From Erwinia sp. HDF1-3R (GTDB lineage Bacteria > Pseudomonadota > Gammaproteobacteria > Enterobacterales > Enterobacteriaceae), in NCBI RefSeq assembly GCF_039621855.1, contig NZ_CP155071.1, positions 2,542,001-2,606,000 on the forward strand: DNA of 64,000 nt, given 5' to 3'. Each line of letters starts with the position of its first letter. Position 1 is the stretch's first letter. The translations under genes and the position numbers were made by a program. The notes beneath the pieces are model-generated. The model was not told the origin of the DNA. It saw only the letters and a list, made by a program, of their open reading frames with translations, and did no database searches. Shown here one piece after another: positions 1 through 9,369 of this stretch.

Positions 1-657
1 ATAAAACCATTTTGTGTCGGTTTTCCCGGCTGGATAAGTTTTAACTCAATGCCATGATAATGAGCCCATTGGTCCAGCGCATGGCCGGTAAATTCTGGCC
101 CCTGATCGGTGCGTATCGCTTTGGGATAACCCCTGAATAACGCCACATTATCGAGTATCCGCGTCACCTGTTCGTCAGAGATCCCGTGCGCAACAGCGAT
201 ATCGAGGCTCTCTTTGGTGAAATCATCCACGCACGTCAGGCATTTTATCCTTCTGCCACCGGCGAGAGCGTCCATGACAAAATCCATCGACCAGGCCATG
301 TTTGGAGCACTGGGCCGAACAAGAGGTTGACGCTCCACGGACAGCCCTTTACGACGCTTTCTCCGGTGAACAGCCAATCCATTTTCATGACAAATACGGT
401 AGACTTTTTATGGTTTACGTCGACGCCATCGCGTCGCAGCAGTTGCCAGATACGACGGTAACCAAAGCGTCGGCGCTCATGCGCCAGCGCTTTTATCTGT
501 TCCGACAGCGCTTCATCTCGTTGTGTCCGAAGAGAGCGATAACGACAAGTTGCTCTGGGAAGCCCGGCAAGATGGCAGGCACGACGTTCTGTAATACCTG
601 ATTGCTGGCACATCTGAGCAACCGCATTGCGCTTGTGAGACAGTGTTAATACTTTAC
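1..657 (-). pseudogene. IS3-family transposase OrfB (DDE integrase), partial and frameshifted
   Basis: The frame begins in overlap with the end of orfA (…KVLTLSHKRNAVAQMCQQ…) and continues into the HTH_21 region (ALAHERRRFGYRRI). Near position 404 one base is missing after NHKK; shifting frame restores VYRICHENGLAVHRRKRR and then the integrase core. The first catalytic Asp (CVDDFT) and the second (RTDQGPEF) are visible, and the glutamate motif would lie beyond the left edge. Because of the deletion and the upstream nonsense codon, this copy is probably inactive unless complemented in trans. Confidence 0.85.
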
Positions 658-909
658 CCCAAGCGCTGCCTGCAGGGCCTCCTTGTCCAGCATGGTTTCA
701 GCCAACAATTTTTTCAAACGTGCGTTTTCATCTTCAAGCGCTTTGAGACGCTTGACTTCGGAGACTTCCAGACCGCCAAATTTTTTTCACCACGTATAAA
801 ATGTCGCATCGGAAATATTATGCTTACGGCACAACTCCTTAGCTGTCATGCCGGCCTCAGCTTCGCGCAGGATGCCAATGATCTGTTCTTCAGAGAAACG
901 CTTTTTCAT
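646..909 (-). pseudogene. IS3-family transposase OrfA, with an in-frame stop
   Basis: This frame encodes 87 residues of an OrfA helix-turn-helix protein, starting MKKRFSEEQIIGILREA and containing the typical NISDATFYTW recognition segment, then a leucine-zipper-like stretch (KRLKALEDENARLKKLL). The codon after TFYTW is TGA (787-789), where the family has arginine; a single CGA to TGA change explains it. Downstream the frame stays open to TAA at 646-648. Known role: OrfA binds the IS ends and is fused to OrfB by -1 frameshifting. The nonsense codon should abolish both OrfA and the OrfAB fusion. Confidence 0.85.
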
Positions 910-989
910 GGGTAATGTCCTCATCGTTCAATGATAAACATTACTAGCCTGGCGATGGATTAACCAGAGGGGAGCAGGTCAACATCCCA

Positions 990-1301
990 TCAGCATTTCT
1001 GCTGCTGCAACCCTTTAAGCTGTGCCAGACGCTGGCTGGCATGTTTTTGCGCAAGGCTTTTTGCGACGCCATTGCCAATGCCAAAATCCCCAATAAAGCC
1101 CAGCACCGTCAATCCGTTAAACTCGCCCGTTTTATTAATTTCCGCCTGAACCTGCTCCTGTTTGGCAAGCTGATCCTTTATGCCCTGACAATCAAGGGTG
1201 GTTGCCTGAACATTGCTGACCGGCGGTGACGACGGATACTGCTTAAGGGCACAGCCGGAAAGCAATAACAAAGCACATAGCAGAGCGGTATTACGGGCCA
1301 T
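990..1301 (-). CDS. small predicted lipoprotein of unknown function
   Basis: The protein has 103 residues with a signal peptide ending in a lipobox (LLLSGC, Cys17), so it should be a lipid-anchored envelope protein. The mature part has a serine/proline linker, a charged helix (KDQLAKQEQVQAEINK), a glycine-rich hydrophobic stretch (TVLGFIGDFGIGNGVAKSLA) and a C-terminal helix ending in Cys. The start is preceded by AGGTGA. It stands alone: the IS end lies 8 bp downstream of its stop and mppA lies upstream with about 210 bp between. I do not recognise the family. Confidence 0.75.
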   Translation of the reverse strand: MARNTALLCALLLLSGCALKQYPSSPPVSNVQATTLDCQGIKDQLAKQEQVQAEINKTGEFNGLTVLGFIGDFGIGNGVAKSLAQKHASQRLAQLKGLQQQKC

Positions 1302-1371
1302 AGATCACCTGAAGGGAGCGGGAGGATGTGATAGCAACGGCTTTATTATCTGCTGGTTCCGGCAGCATGAT

Positions 1372-1398
1372 GCGGTGAATAGTTCATCAATTCACCGC
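1372..1398. repeat. stem-loop between mppA and the lipoprotein gene
   Basis: GCGGTGAAT and ATTCACCGC form a perfect 9-bp stem around a 9-base loop. There is no T-run on either side, so this is more likely a transcript-stabilising or Rho-assisted end for mppA than an intrinsic terminator. Confidence 0.5.
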
Positions 1399-1480
1399 TA
1401 ATTGTCACCATAGGTTTGCGTATGGCTTCCTGAGTCAAAGACCACCCTGCGGTCAGCGGCCATACGACGAAATGTTCACC

Positions 1481-1522
1481 GTGCTTAGTGCTTAGTGCTT
1501 AGTGCTTAGTGCTTAGTGCTTA
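1481..1522. repeat. tandem repeat, six copies of the 7-mer GTGCTTA
   Basis: Six perfect head-to-tail copies of GTGCTTA run across the 3' end of mppA. The last three codons of mppA (Leu-Lys-His) and its TAA stop lie in the array. In the mppA reading direction the stop falls in the second unit met, so copy-number change would lengthen only the untranslated tail. Confidence 0.95.
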
Positions 1523-3129
1523 AGAATATAGAGCTCGCGGCTATAGGCCACATCTTCAGGATTATTTACAGGATAACCTTTCACCCAGGGCTTAATCAGA
1601 CGGCCATTGGTGTACTGATAGATCGGCGCAATGGGGGCCTGGTCCGCAATAATTTGCTCTGCCCGGTTATAGTCGCTGCTGCGGGCCTCGGCGCGCGTCT
1701 CCTGGCTGGCCTTATCCAGCACCGCGTCGTACTGCTTATCGGAAAACTTGGCAATATTTCCACTGTGGCTGGAGGTCAGCAGGCTGAGGAAGCTCGAAGG
1801 TTCATTATAGTCCCCCACCCATGAGGCCCGGATAACATCAAAATTGCCGCTGTTACGGCTGTCAATATAGGTTTTCCACTCCTGATTTTGCAGCTTCACG
1901 CTGACGCCCAGGTTTTTCTTCCACATTGACGCCACGGCGATGGCAATTTTCTGGTGGTTTTCGGAGGTGTTATAGAGCAGTGTCAGATTCAGTGGATGAG
2001 TGGGGCCATAGCCCGCGGCTGCCAGAAGCGCCCTCGCCTGCATATTCAGTTCAGCCTGAGTATGCTGCTGCAAAAAGCCCGGCACGGGTTTAAACCCGGC
2101 GGTCACGTCCGGCGTAAAATGCCAGGCGGGTTTCTCGCCGGTGCCTAATACCTTTTCAGCAATAATGGTGCGGTCGATAGTCCATGACAGCGCCTTGCGC
2201 ACGCGCGGATCTGCGGTCGGTCCTTTGGTAGTGTTAAACGCGTAGTAGTAAGTTCCCAGCTGATCGGGCGTATAGACCTCATTGGGGATCTCTTTTTTCA
2301 GCAGGCCATACATATTTTTAGGAAAGGATTCGGTGATATCAATATCATTCGCCCGGTAGCGCTTGGTGGCGCTGGACTCTTCATTAATCGGCAGGAACGT
2401 CACTTTCGTCAGCAGCGAGTGCGCGTTATCCCAGTAGCTGTCATTACGTACCAGCACCAGCTTTTCATTCACTACCCGCTGCTGAAGCTTGTAGGCACCG
2501 TTGCCGACCAGATTTTCTGGCCGCGTCCAGTTTGCCCCGGCCTTTTCAATCACCTTCTGCGGCACCGGGAAGAGGCTGACGCTGGCGGCCAGGCTGGGGA
2601 ACCAGGGAACCGGCCTGTCCAGCGTCACTTTCAGACGATGGTTGTCCAGCGCGGTTACGCCAAGCTTATCCGGTGAAAGCTGGCCTTTAGCAATTGCCCC
2701 GGCATTTTCAATACCCGCCAGTCCGGCAAACCAGGCAGAGTCGGAGGCAACAGCAGGGTCAACCAGCCGCCGCCAGCTGTAAACAAAATCCTCTGCCGTG
2801 ACAGGGTCACCGTTAGACCAGCGCGCGTCATTCCTGAGCGTGAATATCCAGCTTTTATTGTCGGTGGTATGCCACTGTTCTGCGACGCCGGGAACAATCT
2901 TCCCCGACGCATCCTGATTGGTGAGGCCTTCGAAAAGATCGCGGATAACCTGTATTTCAGGCAGGCCGACGGCTTTCGCCGGATCCAGCGAGGCCGGTTC
3001 ATCTTTGATATGACGCACAATCTCCTGTCGTTCTGCCAGCACCGATCCTGGCGGCACGACCGCCGCACAGAGAGAGAGATTAACGGCCAGCGCAGCGGCA
3101 GCGAGGGTGAAGCGGGAAAGTTTCCTCAT
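1513..3129 (-). CDS. mppA: periplasmic murein tripeptide-binding protein MppA
   Basis: The 538-residue product matches the SBP_bac_5 (OppA-like) family and the E. coli MppA length (537). MppA binds L-Ala-D-Glu-meso-diaminopimelate and hands it to the Opp permease for peptidoglycan recycling. A signal peptide (residues 1-33) precedes the mature protein, which has the family landmarks: the peptide-cleft entrance WSNGDPVTAEDFVYSWRRL and the repeat ADPRVRKALSWTIDR. An upstream in-frame start at 3333 would add 68 residues, but the ATG at 3129 has an AAAGG ribosome site and begins the signal peptide. Its neighbours mpaA and ycjG act on the same tripeptide, which supports MppA over a general OppA. 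Confidence 0.9.
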   Translation of the reverse strand: MRKLSRFTLAAAALAVNLSLCAAVVPPGSVLAERQEIVRHIKDEPASLDPAKAVGLPEIQVIRDLFEGLTNQDASGKIVPGVAEQWHTTDNKSWIFTLRNDARWSNGDPVTAEDFVYSWRRLVDPAVASDSAWFAGLAGIENAGAIAKGQLSPDKLGVTALDNHRLKVTLDRPVPWFPSLAASVSLFPVPQKVIEKAGANWTRPENLVGNGAYKLQQRVVNEKLVLVRNDSYWDNAHSLLTKVTFLPINEESSATKRYRANDIDITESFPKNMYGLLKKEIPNEVYTPDQLGTYYYAFNTTKGPTADPRVRKALSWTIDRTIIAEKVLGTGEKPAWHFTPDVTAGFKPVPGFLQQHTQAELNMQARALLAAAGYGPTHPLNLTLLYNTSENHQKIAIAVASMWKKNLGVSVKLQNQEWKTYIDSRNSGNFDVIRASWVGDYNEPSSFLSLLTSSHSGNIAKFSDKQYDAVLDKASQETRAEARSSDYNRAEQIIADQAPIAPIYQYTNGRLIKPWVKGYPVNNPEDVAYSRELYILKH

Positions 3130-3318
3130 CAGAGCACCTTTAAACGATCGGGGTCGATTCGACAGGACGGGCGTATGACAGCACTTTAACGCAAATAGCT
3201 GATTGAAAAACAGCATTTTTCGCACCCCCGATCGGGGCAGAGGGCGTCGCCGCGTACAGCGCTTTTGTTCGCCCGGTTTTTGCGCTAGTTTGAGGGAAAT
3301 TATTCCGGAGCCAATACT

Positions 3319-4026
3319 ATGTCTTTGAAACATCCACGACCCCGGCGCGGCAAGCTGGATGCTGAGTATAAGATTTATGGCACCTCAGTGCTGGGTGCCC
3401 CGCTGCTCTGGTTTCCCGCTCCCGCAGCGGATAGCGCCAGCGGGCTGATTCTGGCCGGCACTCATGGCGATGAAAACGCCGCAGTGGCCACGCTGTCCTG
3501 CGCGATGCGGACGCTGCAAGAGACGCATCGCCGACACCATGTGGTGCTGGCGGTAAACCCGGACGGCTGCCAGCTGGGGCTGCGTGCGAATTCACGCGGG
3601 GTGGATCTGAATCGTAATTTCCCCGCCGCTAACTGGCAGCCGGGCGAGACGGTTTATCGCTGGAACAGCGTGGCAGAAGAGCGCGATGTCCTGCTGTCAA
3701 CCGGCAGCCACCCGGCTTCAGAACCTGAAACGCAGGCCCTGTGCGACCTGATTCACGCACTTAACCCGGCATGGATTGTCACGCTGCACGAGCCGCTGGC
3801 CTGCATTGAGGATCCTCACACCAGCCTGCTCGGACACTGGCTGTCAGAACGAATGGCGCTGCCGCTGGTTACCACCGTTGGCTACGCCACCCCCGGTTCG
3901 TTCGGCAGCTGGTGCGCCGACCTGAATCTGCCGGTGATAACCGCCGAACTCCCGGCAATATCCGTTGATGAAGCCACGGAAAAATACCTCGACGCGATGG
4001 TGGATCTGCTAAGCTGGCGTTCCTGA
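3319..4026 (+). CDS. mpaA: murein peptide amidase A (M14 zinc carboxypeptidase)
   Basis: MpaA cleaves the bond between gamma-D-Glu and meso-DAP in the murein tripeptide in the cytoplasm. The 235-residue sequence shows the M14 zinc ligands H49xxE52 (THGDE) and H157 (TLHEP), the substrate-binding GVDLNRNFP segment (94-102) and the likely catalytic Glu210 (ITAELP). There is no signal peptide, as expected. It is divergent from mppA (190 bp between starts) and converges with ycjG, overlapping its 3' end by 18 bp. The three genes form a murein-peptide salvage cluster. Confidence 0.92.
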   Translation: MSLKHPRPRRGKLDAEYKIYGTSVLGAPLLWFPAPAADSASGLILAGTHGDENAAVATLSCAMRTLQETHRRHHVVLAVNPDGCQLGLRANSRGVDLNRNFPAANWQPGETVYRWNSVAEERDVLLSTGSHPASEPETQALCDLIHALNPAWIVTLHEPLACIEDPHTSLLGHWLSERMALPLVTTVGYATPGSFGSWCADLNLPVITAELPAISVDEATEKYLDAMVDLLSWRS

Positions 4027-4989
4027 CAACGTAATGCGCCCGCAGCTGAATTGCAGGGCTGGCTCCGCATCCGCGGCCAGCCAGGTAGGGCCATCGAAAT
4101 CAACGTAGCGGGCGGACAGGACCAGCGGTAGCGCGGCGTTGATTGCCCGTGAGGTGCAGAGCATACAGCCGAGCATAATCTCAAATCCTTCCGCCTTTGC
4201 GGCCTCTGTCAGCGCCAGCGCCTCGGTCAGGCCACCGCTTTTATCCAGCTTGATATTAACCATTTCATAGCGCCCCCTGAGCACGGGCAGGCTCTCACGC
4301 GAGTGACAGCTTTCATCGGCGCAGATGGGTAGCGGATGGATAAAGTTTTCCAGTAACGCATCTTCACCAGCGGGGAGCGGCTGCTCCAGCATCATCACGC
4401 CGAGGTCGGCCAGCAGCTGACAGCGCGCCGCCAGGCCCTCTGCATGCCAGGATTCATTGGCATCGACGATAAGCATCGCATCCGGCACGGCCGTGCGCAC
4501 CGCTACCAGCCTTTCGGTGATCAGCTGGTTATCCATTTTGATTTTTAGCAGTTTTGCCCCGTTCTGCCACAGCGCCAGCGCACCGCTGGCCATCATCTCC
4601 GGCGTATCAATGCTGACGGTCTGCGCCATGGCGACCTGCTGCGGCATCTCAGTACCGGTAAGCTGCCAGAGTGACCGCTGCTGCTGGTTTACCTGCAAAT
4701 CCCACAGCGCCGAGTCAATGGCATTGCGCGCCGCGCCCGGCGGCAATACCAGCTGGAGCGCTTCACGCGTCATCCCCTGGGCCAGTGCGTCCGTCAACCC
4801 GACGATCTGCGCCAGCACGGAGGCTTCGGTTTCGCCGTAGCGTGGATAGGGCGTACATTCACCGATCCCCCTGACGCCCCCCTCCTCCAGCTCAACCACC
4901 ACCACCCCTGCCTCACTGCGCGCGCCACGGGCAATCACGAACGGCGTATGTAATGGCCAGCTTTCTGGATATACCCTGACTGTTCTCAT
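4009..4989 (-). CDS. ycjG: L-Ala-D/L-Glu epimerase (enolase superfamily)
   Basis: This enzyme epimerises L-Ala-D-Glu released from murein tripeptide to L-Ala-L-Glu, which peptidases can degrade. The 326-residue protein has the enolase-superfamily barrel residues: the KxK pair K149/K151, metal ligands D176 (VDANES), E202 (LEQPL) and D225 (CADES), and the second catalytic lysine K247 (NIKLDK). The ATG at 4989 has a good AAGGA site; a longer frame to 5067 adds 26 residues that do not look like this family. In E. coli tpx lies between this gene and tyrR; here only about 90 bp separate them. Confidence 0.9.
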   Translation of the reverse strand: MRTVRVYPESWPLHTPFVIARGARSEAGVVVVELEEGGVRGIGECTPYPRYGETEASVLAQIVGLTDALAQGMTREALQLVLPPGAARNAIDSALWDLQVNQQQRSLWQLTGTEMPQQVAMAQTVSIDTPEMMASGALALWQNGAKLLKIKMDNQLITERLVAVRTAVPDAMLIVDANESWHAEGLAARCQLLADLGVMMLEQPLPAGEDALLENFIHPLPICADESCHSRESLPVLRGRYEMVNIKLDKSGGLTEALALTEAAKAEGFEIMLGCMLCTSRAINAALPLVLSARYVDFDGPTWLAADAEPALQFSCGRITLSGTPA

Positions 4990-5051
4990 AGACGGATCCT
5001 TGAAGGGAGTGAAATTCCCTGTTATGCCAGTGTGTGGCAAAACACAGCTTA

Positions 5052-5070
5052 CAGGCCGGTTATGCACCGG
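5052..5070. terminator. GC-rich stem-loop after tyrR
   Basis: GGCCGGT and ACCGGCC form a perfect 7-bp stem with a 5-base loop just downstream of the tyrR stop. The flank towards ycjG lacks a T-run, so an intrinsic terminator is not proven. It may limit read-through from tyrR into ycjG. Confidence 0.4.
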
Positions 5071-5078
5071 CCACGCTT

Positions 5079-6689
5079 TTACTGCGGGGGCGCGCTACCC
5101 GCATCTTTTTTGGATGTTGCATCCTCCTCGCCACCCGCTTTTTTCTGGCTCAGACCATACTCACGAAGTTTATTCGCTATCGCAGTGTGGGACACGCCGA
5201 GCCGTTTCGCCAGTTTACGCGTGCTGGGATAATTGAGATAAAGGCGGGTCAGCACTGAACGCTCAAACCGGCTGGTGATCTCATCCAGCGAACCCTCAAT
5301 GGCCTCATCCCCCAGCGGCATATCCAGGGCAAATTCAGGCAGCATGATATCCTGTGGCCGCAGCTCATCCCCTTCCAACTGCGTCAGAGCACGATAAAGC
5401 ACATTTTTCAGCTGACGAACGTTGCCAGGCCAGGTATAGCGGCTGAGAAAGGCGCTTAGCTGCGGGGAAAGCGTCGGTCTGGCTACGCCCTGTTCGTCCG
5501 CAAAGCGGGCGACAAACAGATCGGTTAACGGCAGAATATCCTGCGCGCGCTCGCGCAGCGGCGGCAAATTGAGCGTCAGCACGTTCAGGCGGTAGTAGAG
5601 ATCTTCCCGGAATTCGCCGCGCTGTACCATTTCCGTCAGGTTCTTCTGCGTGGCGCAGATTACCCTGACGTCAACGTGAACTTCGTGCTCTTCACCGACG
5701 CGGCGGAAGGTGCCATCGTTCAGAAAACGCAGCAGTTTGGTCTGCATCCGGGGCGTCATTTCGCCGATTTCATCCAGCAGCACTGAACCGCCGCTGGCCT
5801 GTTCAAAGAAGCCCTTCTTCCCTTCAAGCGCATTCAGATAGGCCCCGGCGGCATGACCAAACAGTTCGCTTTCAGCCACATCATCCGGCAGGGAGGCACA
5901 GTTGAGGGCCAGGAAAGGCTTTTTACCCCGTGCACTGCGCAGATGGCAGGCCCGGGCCAGCATGTCCTTACCGGTGCCGGTATCGCCAACGATCAGCAGG
6001 GGCGCATCCAGCATCGCCAGCTTGCGGGCCTGATCGATGACCTGCCGCATTTTCGGGTTTACCGCCACAATATGCTGAAAATCGGTATCATCATTGACCT
6101 TCAGGTTCTGCAGCTGCTGGCCCATTCTCGCCGTAGACTTGAGCATCACCACAGCGCCAGCAGGCTGGCCCGCGTGGCTATTATCTTCAGCGGCATAAAT
6201 GGGCGTGATCTCCATCAGGAAGTCTCGTCCCTGGATCACCACATGCAGCGCCTGCGGCTTGTCGCTTTCATTTTCCAGCCAGCGCTGGAAGTTAAAACCC
6301 GGGATCAGCGCACCCGCGCCTAAACTGCGCATTTTCGCTTCGTTAAGGGCGAACAGCCTCTCAGCCGCCGGGTTAACCCGTTCGATTTTGCTTTTCAGGT
6401 CGATAGAAAAAACCGGTTCCGGCATCGCAATCAGCAGTGCGCTAAGCGCACGGTGCTCGCGTTCAGACGGCAGGAACGCCACCGTCTTCACGTCGGTTAC
6501 GCTCGGAATGCGACGGATTTCAGCCATTAACTGGCTGAAGGACTCAAAATCGACCGGGGAGAAATTAAGGTATATGCGCCCGATAGAGGCTATTTCGATA
6601 CCGCGAAGATCGATGTTGCGATCCACAAGCAGATCGAGCAGCTCGCGGGTCAGACCCAGCCGGTCCTGACAAAAAACTTCCAGACGCAT
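5079..6689 (-). CDS. tyrR: aromatic amino acid regulator TyrR
   Basis: TyrR controls aromatic amino acid synthesis and uptake genes. Order of domains: N-terminal ACT (1-75), PAS (about 80-190), AAA+ ATPase (about 205-430, Walker A GDTGTGKDM, Walker B LLDEIGEM) and a C-terminal helix-turn-helix (RKLAKRLGVSHTAIANKLREYGL). The sigma-54-contacting GAFTGA loop is replaced by AGAYLNA, as in TyrR proteins that act on sigma-70 promoters. At 536 residues it is about 23 longer than E. coli TyrR (513); the extra part is a charged tail after YGLSQKK. No clear TyrR box was seen in its own upstream 110 bp. Confidence 0.95.
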   Translation of the reverse strand: MRLEVFCQDRLGLTRELLDLLVDRNIDLRGIEIASIGRIYLNFSPVDFESFSQLMAEIRRIPSVTDVKTVAFLPSEREHRALSALLIAMPEPVFSIDLKSKIERVNPAAERLFALNEAKMRSLGAGALIPGFNFQRWLENESDKPQALHVVIQGRDFLMEITPIYAAEDNSHAGQPAGAVVMLKSTARMGQQLQNLKVNDDTDFQHIVAVNPKMRQVIDQARKLAMLDAPLLIVGDTGTGKDMLARACHLRSARGKKPFLALNCASLPDDVAESELFGHAAGAYLNALEGKKGFFEQASGGSVLLDEIGEMTPRMQTKLLRFLNDGTFRRVGEEHEVHVDVRVICATQKNLTEMVQRGEFREDLYYRLNVLTLNLPPLRERAQDILPLTDLFVARFADEQGVARPTLSPQLSAFLSRYTWPGNVRQLKNVLYRALTQLEGDELRPQDIMLPEFALDMPLGDEAIEGSLDEITSRFERSVLTRLYLNYPSTRKLAKRLGVSHTAIANKLREYGLSQKKAGGEEDATSKKDAGSAPPQ

Positions 6690-6799
6690 GCGTGATAACC
6701 TTTATTTATGATGGGGCATTCCAGGTGGCGTAGTGCCGATAATACCTTATGATCCTTAACGTCAGAAGTGTCTGGAAGGAAAAGTTGACAGGTTGCAGG

Positions 6800-7894
6800 T
6801 TATTTTTCCGGATTTCTCCGCAGCGTCTCTTTCAGCTCGGTAATCAGATCGCGTCGGAAGTCACCGAGCCGTGGCTTGTCCCCCGCCATCCAGGGCAATG
6901 GCCGGCAGAGCTCCATGGTTTTAATGCCCAGCCTGGCGGTCAACAGACCCGCGCCAATCCCCTGCGCGGCCCGGGCAGAAAAGCGGGCGGCAAGATCCTG
7001 TGACATCCAGTCCATCCCGACTTCTCTCACCAGCTCTGACGCCCCGGCAAAAGCAATGTTGAGCAATACCAGCCGGAACAGACGCAGGCGGCTGAAGTAG
7101 CCCAGTTCAATGCCATACAGCGTGGCAATGCGATTAACCAGCCGCAGGTTGCGCCAGGCAATAAAGGTCATATCGACTAACGCCAGCGGGCTGACGGCAA
7201 TCATCAGCGTCGATTCGGCCGCGCTGCGGCCAATTTCCCTGCGGGCCTGGCGATCCAGCTCGGGCTGGACCATACGGGCATAAAGCCCGACGATTTCGCG
7301 GTCGTTATTGGTTTCATGCAGGGCACCCCGCCAGCGTTGCAGCGCGGGATGCTGACGGGTCAGGCCCGCCTGGCGCGCCAGTCTCTCGCAGAAATCACGC
7401 CCTTTGCCGATGCCGTGGCTGGCCAGCAGGTCGCGCGCGACATCCCTTTCCTCCGCGCGTTCACGCAGCCGGTAAAGCCGACGCCATTCGGTCACCAGCG
7501 ATCCAATGCCCGCCAGCACAATCATTCCCCCCGCCACGCAGCCGCCCATCGCCACCCAGTCCTGCTGGAGCCATGCGGTATGAGCCCACTGCGCCCCCTG
7601 AGCCACCAGGCTGACGGCGAATATTCCCAGCCCAACCCGCACCATTTTTCGCCACAGGCTGCGTCGCGGACGGAGTGCGGCCTCCACCACCTGCTCACCC
7701 GCGCTCTCCTCTTCGGGTTCGGAAAGGGGCTCCTGCACGGTGAAGGTGGAAATCCCCGGCTCAAATGCCCGGGCGGGTTGCAGCACAGAGGCCCTGTCAG
7801 CGGCTGAGGCATCCGGCTGGAACCCTGCTGCGGGATCCTTTTCCGCCCCTGTCGTGGGTGTAAAATCAATACGCGGTTTGAGCGGGGTGGTCAT
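6800..7894 (-). CDS. ycjF: inner-membrane protein YcjF (UPF0283 / DUF697)
   Basis: YcjF has 364 residues (E. coli 353) with a disordered, charged N-terminus (about 1-95), two predicted membrane segments (around 105-130, [16 protein letters not shown], and 135-160, [18 protein letters not shown]) and a long helical cytoplasmic DUF697 region. Its biochemical role is not established; in many enterobacteria ycjX and ycjF follow pspABCD and are induced with the phage-shock operon. Its start overlaps the ycjX stop by 4 bp (ATGA), so the two are translationally coupled. tyrR follows after about 110 bp. Confidence 0.9.
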   Translation of the reverse strand: MTTPLKPRIDFTPTTGAEKDPAAGFQPDASAADRASVLQPARAFEPGISTFTVQEPLSEPEEESAGEQVVEAALRPRRSLWRKMVRVGLGIFAVSLVAQGAQWAHTAWLQQDWVAMGGCVAGGMIVLAGIGSLVTEWRRLYRLRERAEERDVARDLLASHGIGKGRDFCERLARQAGLTRQHPALQRWRGALHETNNDREIVGLYARMVQPELDRQARREIGRSAAESTLMIAVSPLALVDMTFIAWRNLRLVNRIATLYGIELGYFSRLRLFRLVLLNIAFAGASELVREVGMDWMSQDLAARFSARAAQGIGAGLLTARLGIKTMELCRPLPWMAGDKPRLGDFRRDLITELKETLRRNPEK

Positions 7895-9288
7895 CGCAGC
7901 TTATCTCCCAGTAGAAATTCCAAAGCAGAGTCCATACGGATATGCGGCAGCGGGCGGTCCCTGTCGATCGACTGAGGCCGGAACTGTTCGAAATGAAAGC
8001 CCTGCTGCTGCCAAAAAGCCTCGCCCGGCAGGCGCGGCGGCACCTCGCCCGGAAAAACCGTGAGCGGCGCGTTATCGTTTAGCCGGTGACCCCGCAGCGC
8101 CGGAAAGCTCTCTCCCTGATGATCAACCAGGCCACTTTCGGTTGCCTGCACGGCGGCCAGCGCCACACAGTCGATGTCAATGCCTTCAAAGGCTGCATTT
8201 TGCCGTGCATCCTGCACCAGCTGCTCCAGCAGCGAAACCAGATTGGCATGCTGGCTGGTGGTGACATGGTCAGATTTGGTCGCGGCAAACAGCAGTTTAT
8301 CAATAACCGGGGAGAACAGGCGGCGAAACAGCGTACGCTGACCATACGAGAAGCTTTGCATCAGCTGGGTCATTGCCAGCCGCATATCGTTAAAGGCTTC
8401 GGGACCGCTGTTCAGCGGCTGCAGGCAATCCACCAGCACGATCTGCCGGTCAAAGCGCAGAAAATGATTTTTGTAGAATCCCTTCACCACATGCTGACAG
8501 TAGTAGTGAAAGCGGGCTTTCAGCATGGCGTAGTTACTGCCCGCCCCGGCCTGTGTCAGGATGGAGTCATCCGCGGCATCCGCCTGCGGCCAGGGGAAGA
8601 ACTGTAGCGCGGGCGCACCCGCCATCTCTCCCGGCAGCACAAATCTGCCCGGCTGGATAAAGTGCAATCCTTCCTGCTTGCATCGCAGCAGATAATCTGT
8701 CCAGGCGGCGGCGATTTCTGCCAGGCGGTTTTCGTCAGCGGGGGCCAGCGGATCAAGATCGGCACACAGCGCCCGCCATCGTGCTGACCACGCCGCCCGC
8801 GACCCGGTAAGCATGCCGTTCATCTGCCGCGACCAGCTGAGATAATCCTGCGCCAGCATGGGCAGATCCAGCAACCATTCGCCGGGATAGTCGACGATTT
8901 CCAGAGTGAGCGTTGCAGTGTCGGCAAAATGGCGCAGGAGTGACGCGCGGGAACGGTAGCGCAGCGCCAGACGCACTTCGCTGACGCCTCGCGTTGGCGT
9001 TGGCCAGTTGGGCGGCGTGCCATAAAGCTGCGCCAGGCCTTCATCATAGGTAAAACGCGGGATGCCCATATCCCGCTGCGTGATGCGTTTGACTCCCTGT
9101 AGGCGCCCTTCCCGCACGGCGGTAAAGAATGGCAGTCGCGCACCGGCGTTAACGTTAAGCAACTGATTAATCAGAGACGTAATAAAAGCCGTTTTTCCGC
9201 TGCGGCTCAGGCCGGTAACCGCAAGGCGCAGGTGGCGATCCGTTCCCCGACTCACCAGCGAAAGTAATTCACTTTGCAGTCGTTTCAT
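7891..9288 (-). CDS. ycjX: YcjX, P-loop NTPase of the psp region
   Basis: The 465-residue protein (same length as E. coli YcjX) belongs to the DUF463/YcjX GTPase-like family. The P-loop [10 protein letters not shown] is at 26-35, and downstream conserved motifs include [17 protein letters not shown] and the KSDH guanine-specificity-like motif (FAATKSDHV). It lies 81 bp after pspD on the same strand and is coupled to ycjF, so it is likely transcribed with the phage-shock operon. Function in stress response is inferred from context. Confidence 0.92.
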   Translation of the reverse strand: MKRLQSELLSLVSRGTDRHLRLAVTGLSRSGKTAFITSLINQLLNVNAGARLPFFTAVREGRLQGVKRITQRDMGIPRFTYDEGLAQLYGTPPNWPTPTRGVSEVRLALRYRSRASLLRHFADTATLTLEIVDYPGEWLLDLPMLAQDYLSWSRQMNGMLTGSRAAWSARWRALCADLDPLAPADENRLAEIAAAWTDYLLRCKQEGLHFIQPGRFVLPGEMAGAPALQFFPWPQADAADDSILTQAGAGSNYAMLKARFHYYCQHVVKGFYKNHFLRFDRQIVLVDCLQPLNSGPEAFNDMRLAMTQLMQSFSYGQRTLFRRLFSPVIDKLLFAATKSDHVTTSQHANLVSLLEQLVQDARQNAAFEGIDIDCVALAAVQATESGLVDHQGESFPALRGHRLNDNAPLTVFPGEVPPRLPGEAFWQQQGFHFEQFRPQSIDRDRPLPHIRMDSALEFLLGDKLR

Positions 9289-9369
9289 CCAGGTGTAAGG
9301 ACCTCTTTTAACGGGTGTATTGGCGTGATTGCGTCACCCAGTGTAGCAATTTATGGCGGGTTCATGCCC

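Larger units (their letters stand above)
1..981 (-). mobile_element. IS3-family (IS407-like) insertion sequence, one end only, decayed
   Basis: The element runs off the left edge of the window, read on the minus strand. Its visible terminus is at 969-981, which reads TGACCTGCTCCCC on the minus strand, the kind of TGA-starting end expected for IS407-group IS3 elements. Inside are the usual two frames: orfA (helix-turn-helix) and orfB (DDE integrase), with orfB in the -1 frame relative to orfA. Two lesions are visible: an in-frame TGA in orfA (787-789) and a 1-base loss in orfB near 404. The element ends only 8 bp past the stop codon of the neighbouring lipoprotein gene. The other end and any target duplication lie outside the window. 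Confidence 0.88.

Noticed and set aside
1481..1522. phase-variable C-terminus of mppA
   Set aside because: The stop codon occurs in the second repeat unit read, so gain or loss of units downstream does not alter the protein.
3130..3333. 68-residue N-terminal extension of mppA
   Set aside because: The internal ATG at 3129 has a ribosome site and starts the signal peptide.
5853..6669. plus-strand ORFs opposite tyrR
   Set aside because: Shadows of tyrR in high-GC codons.
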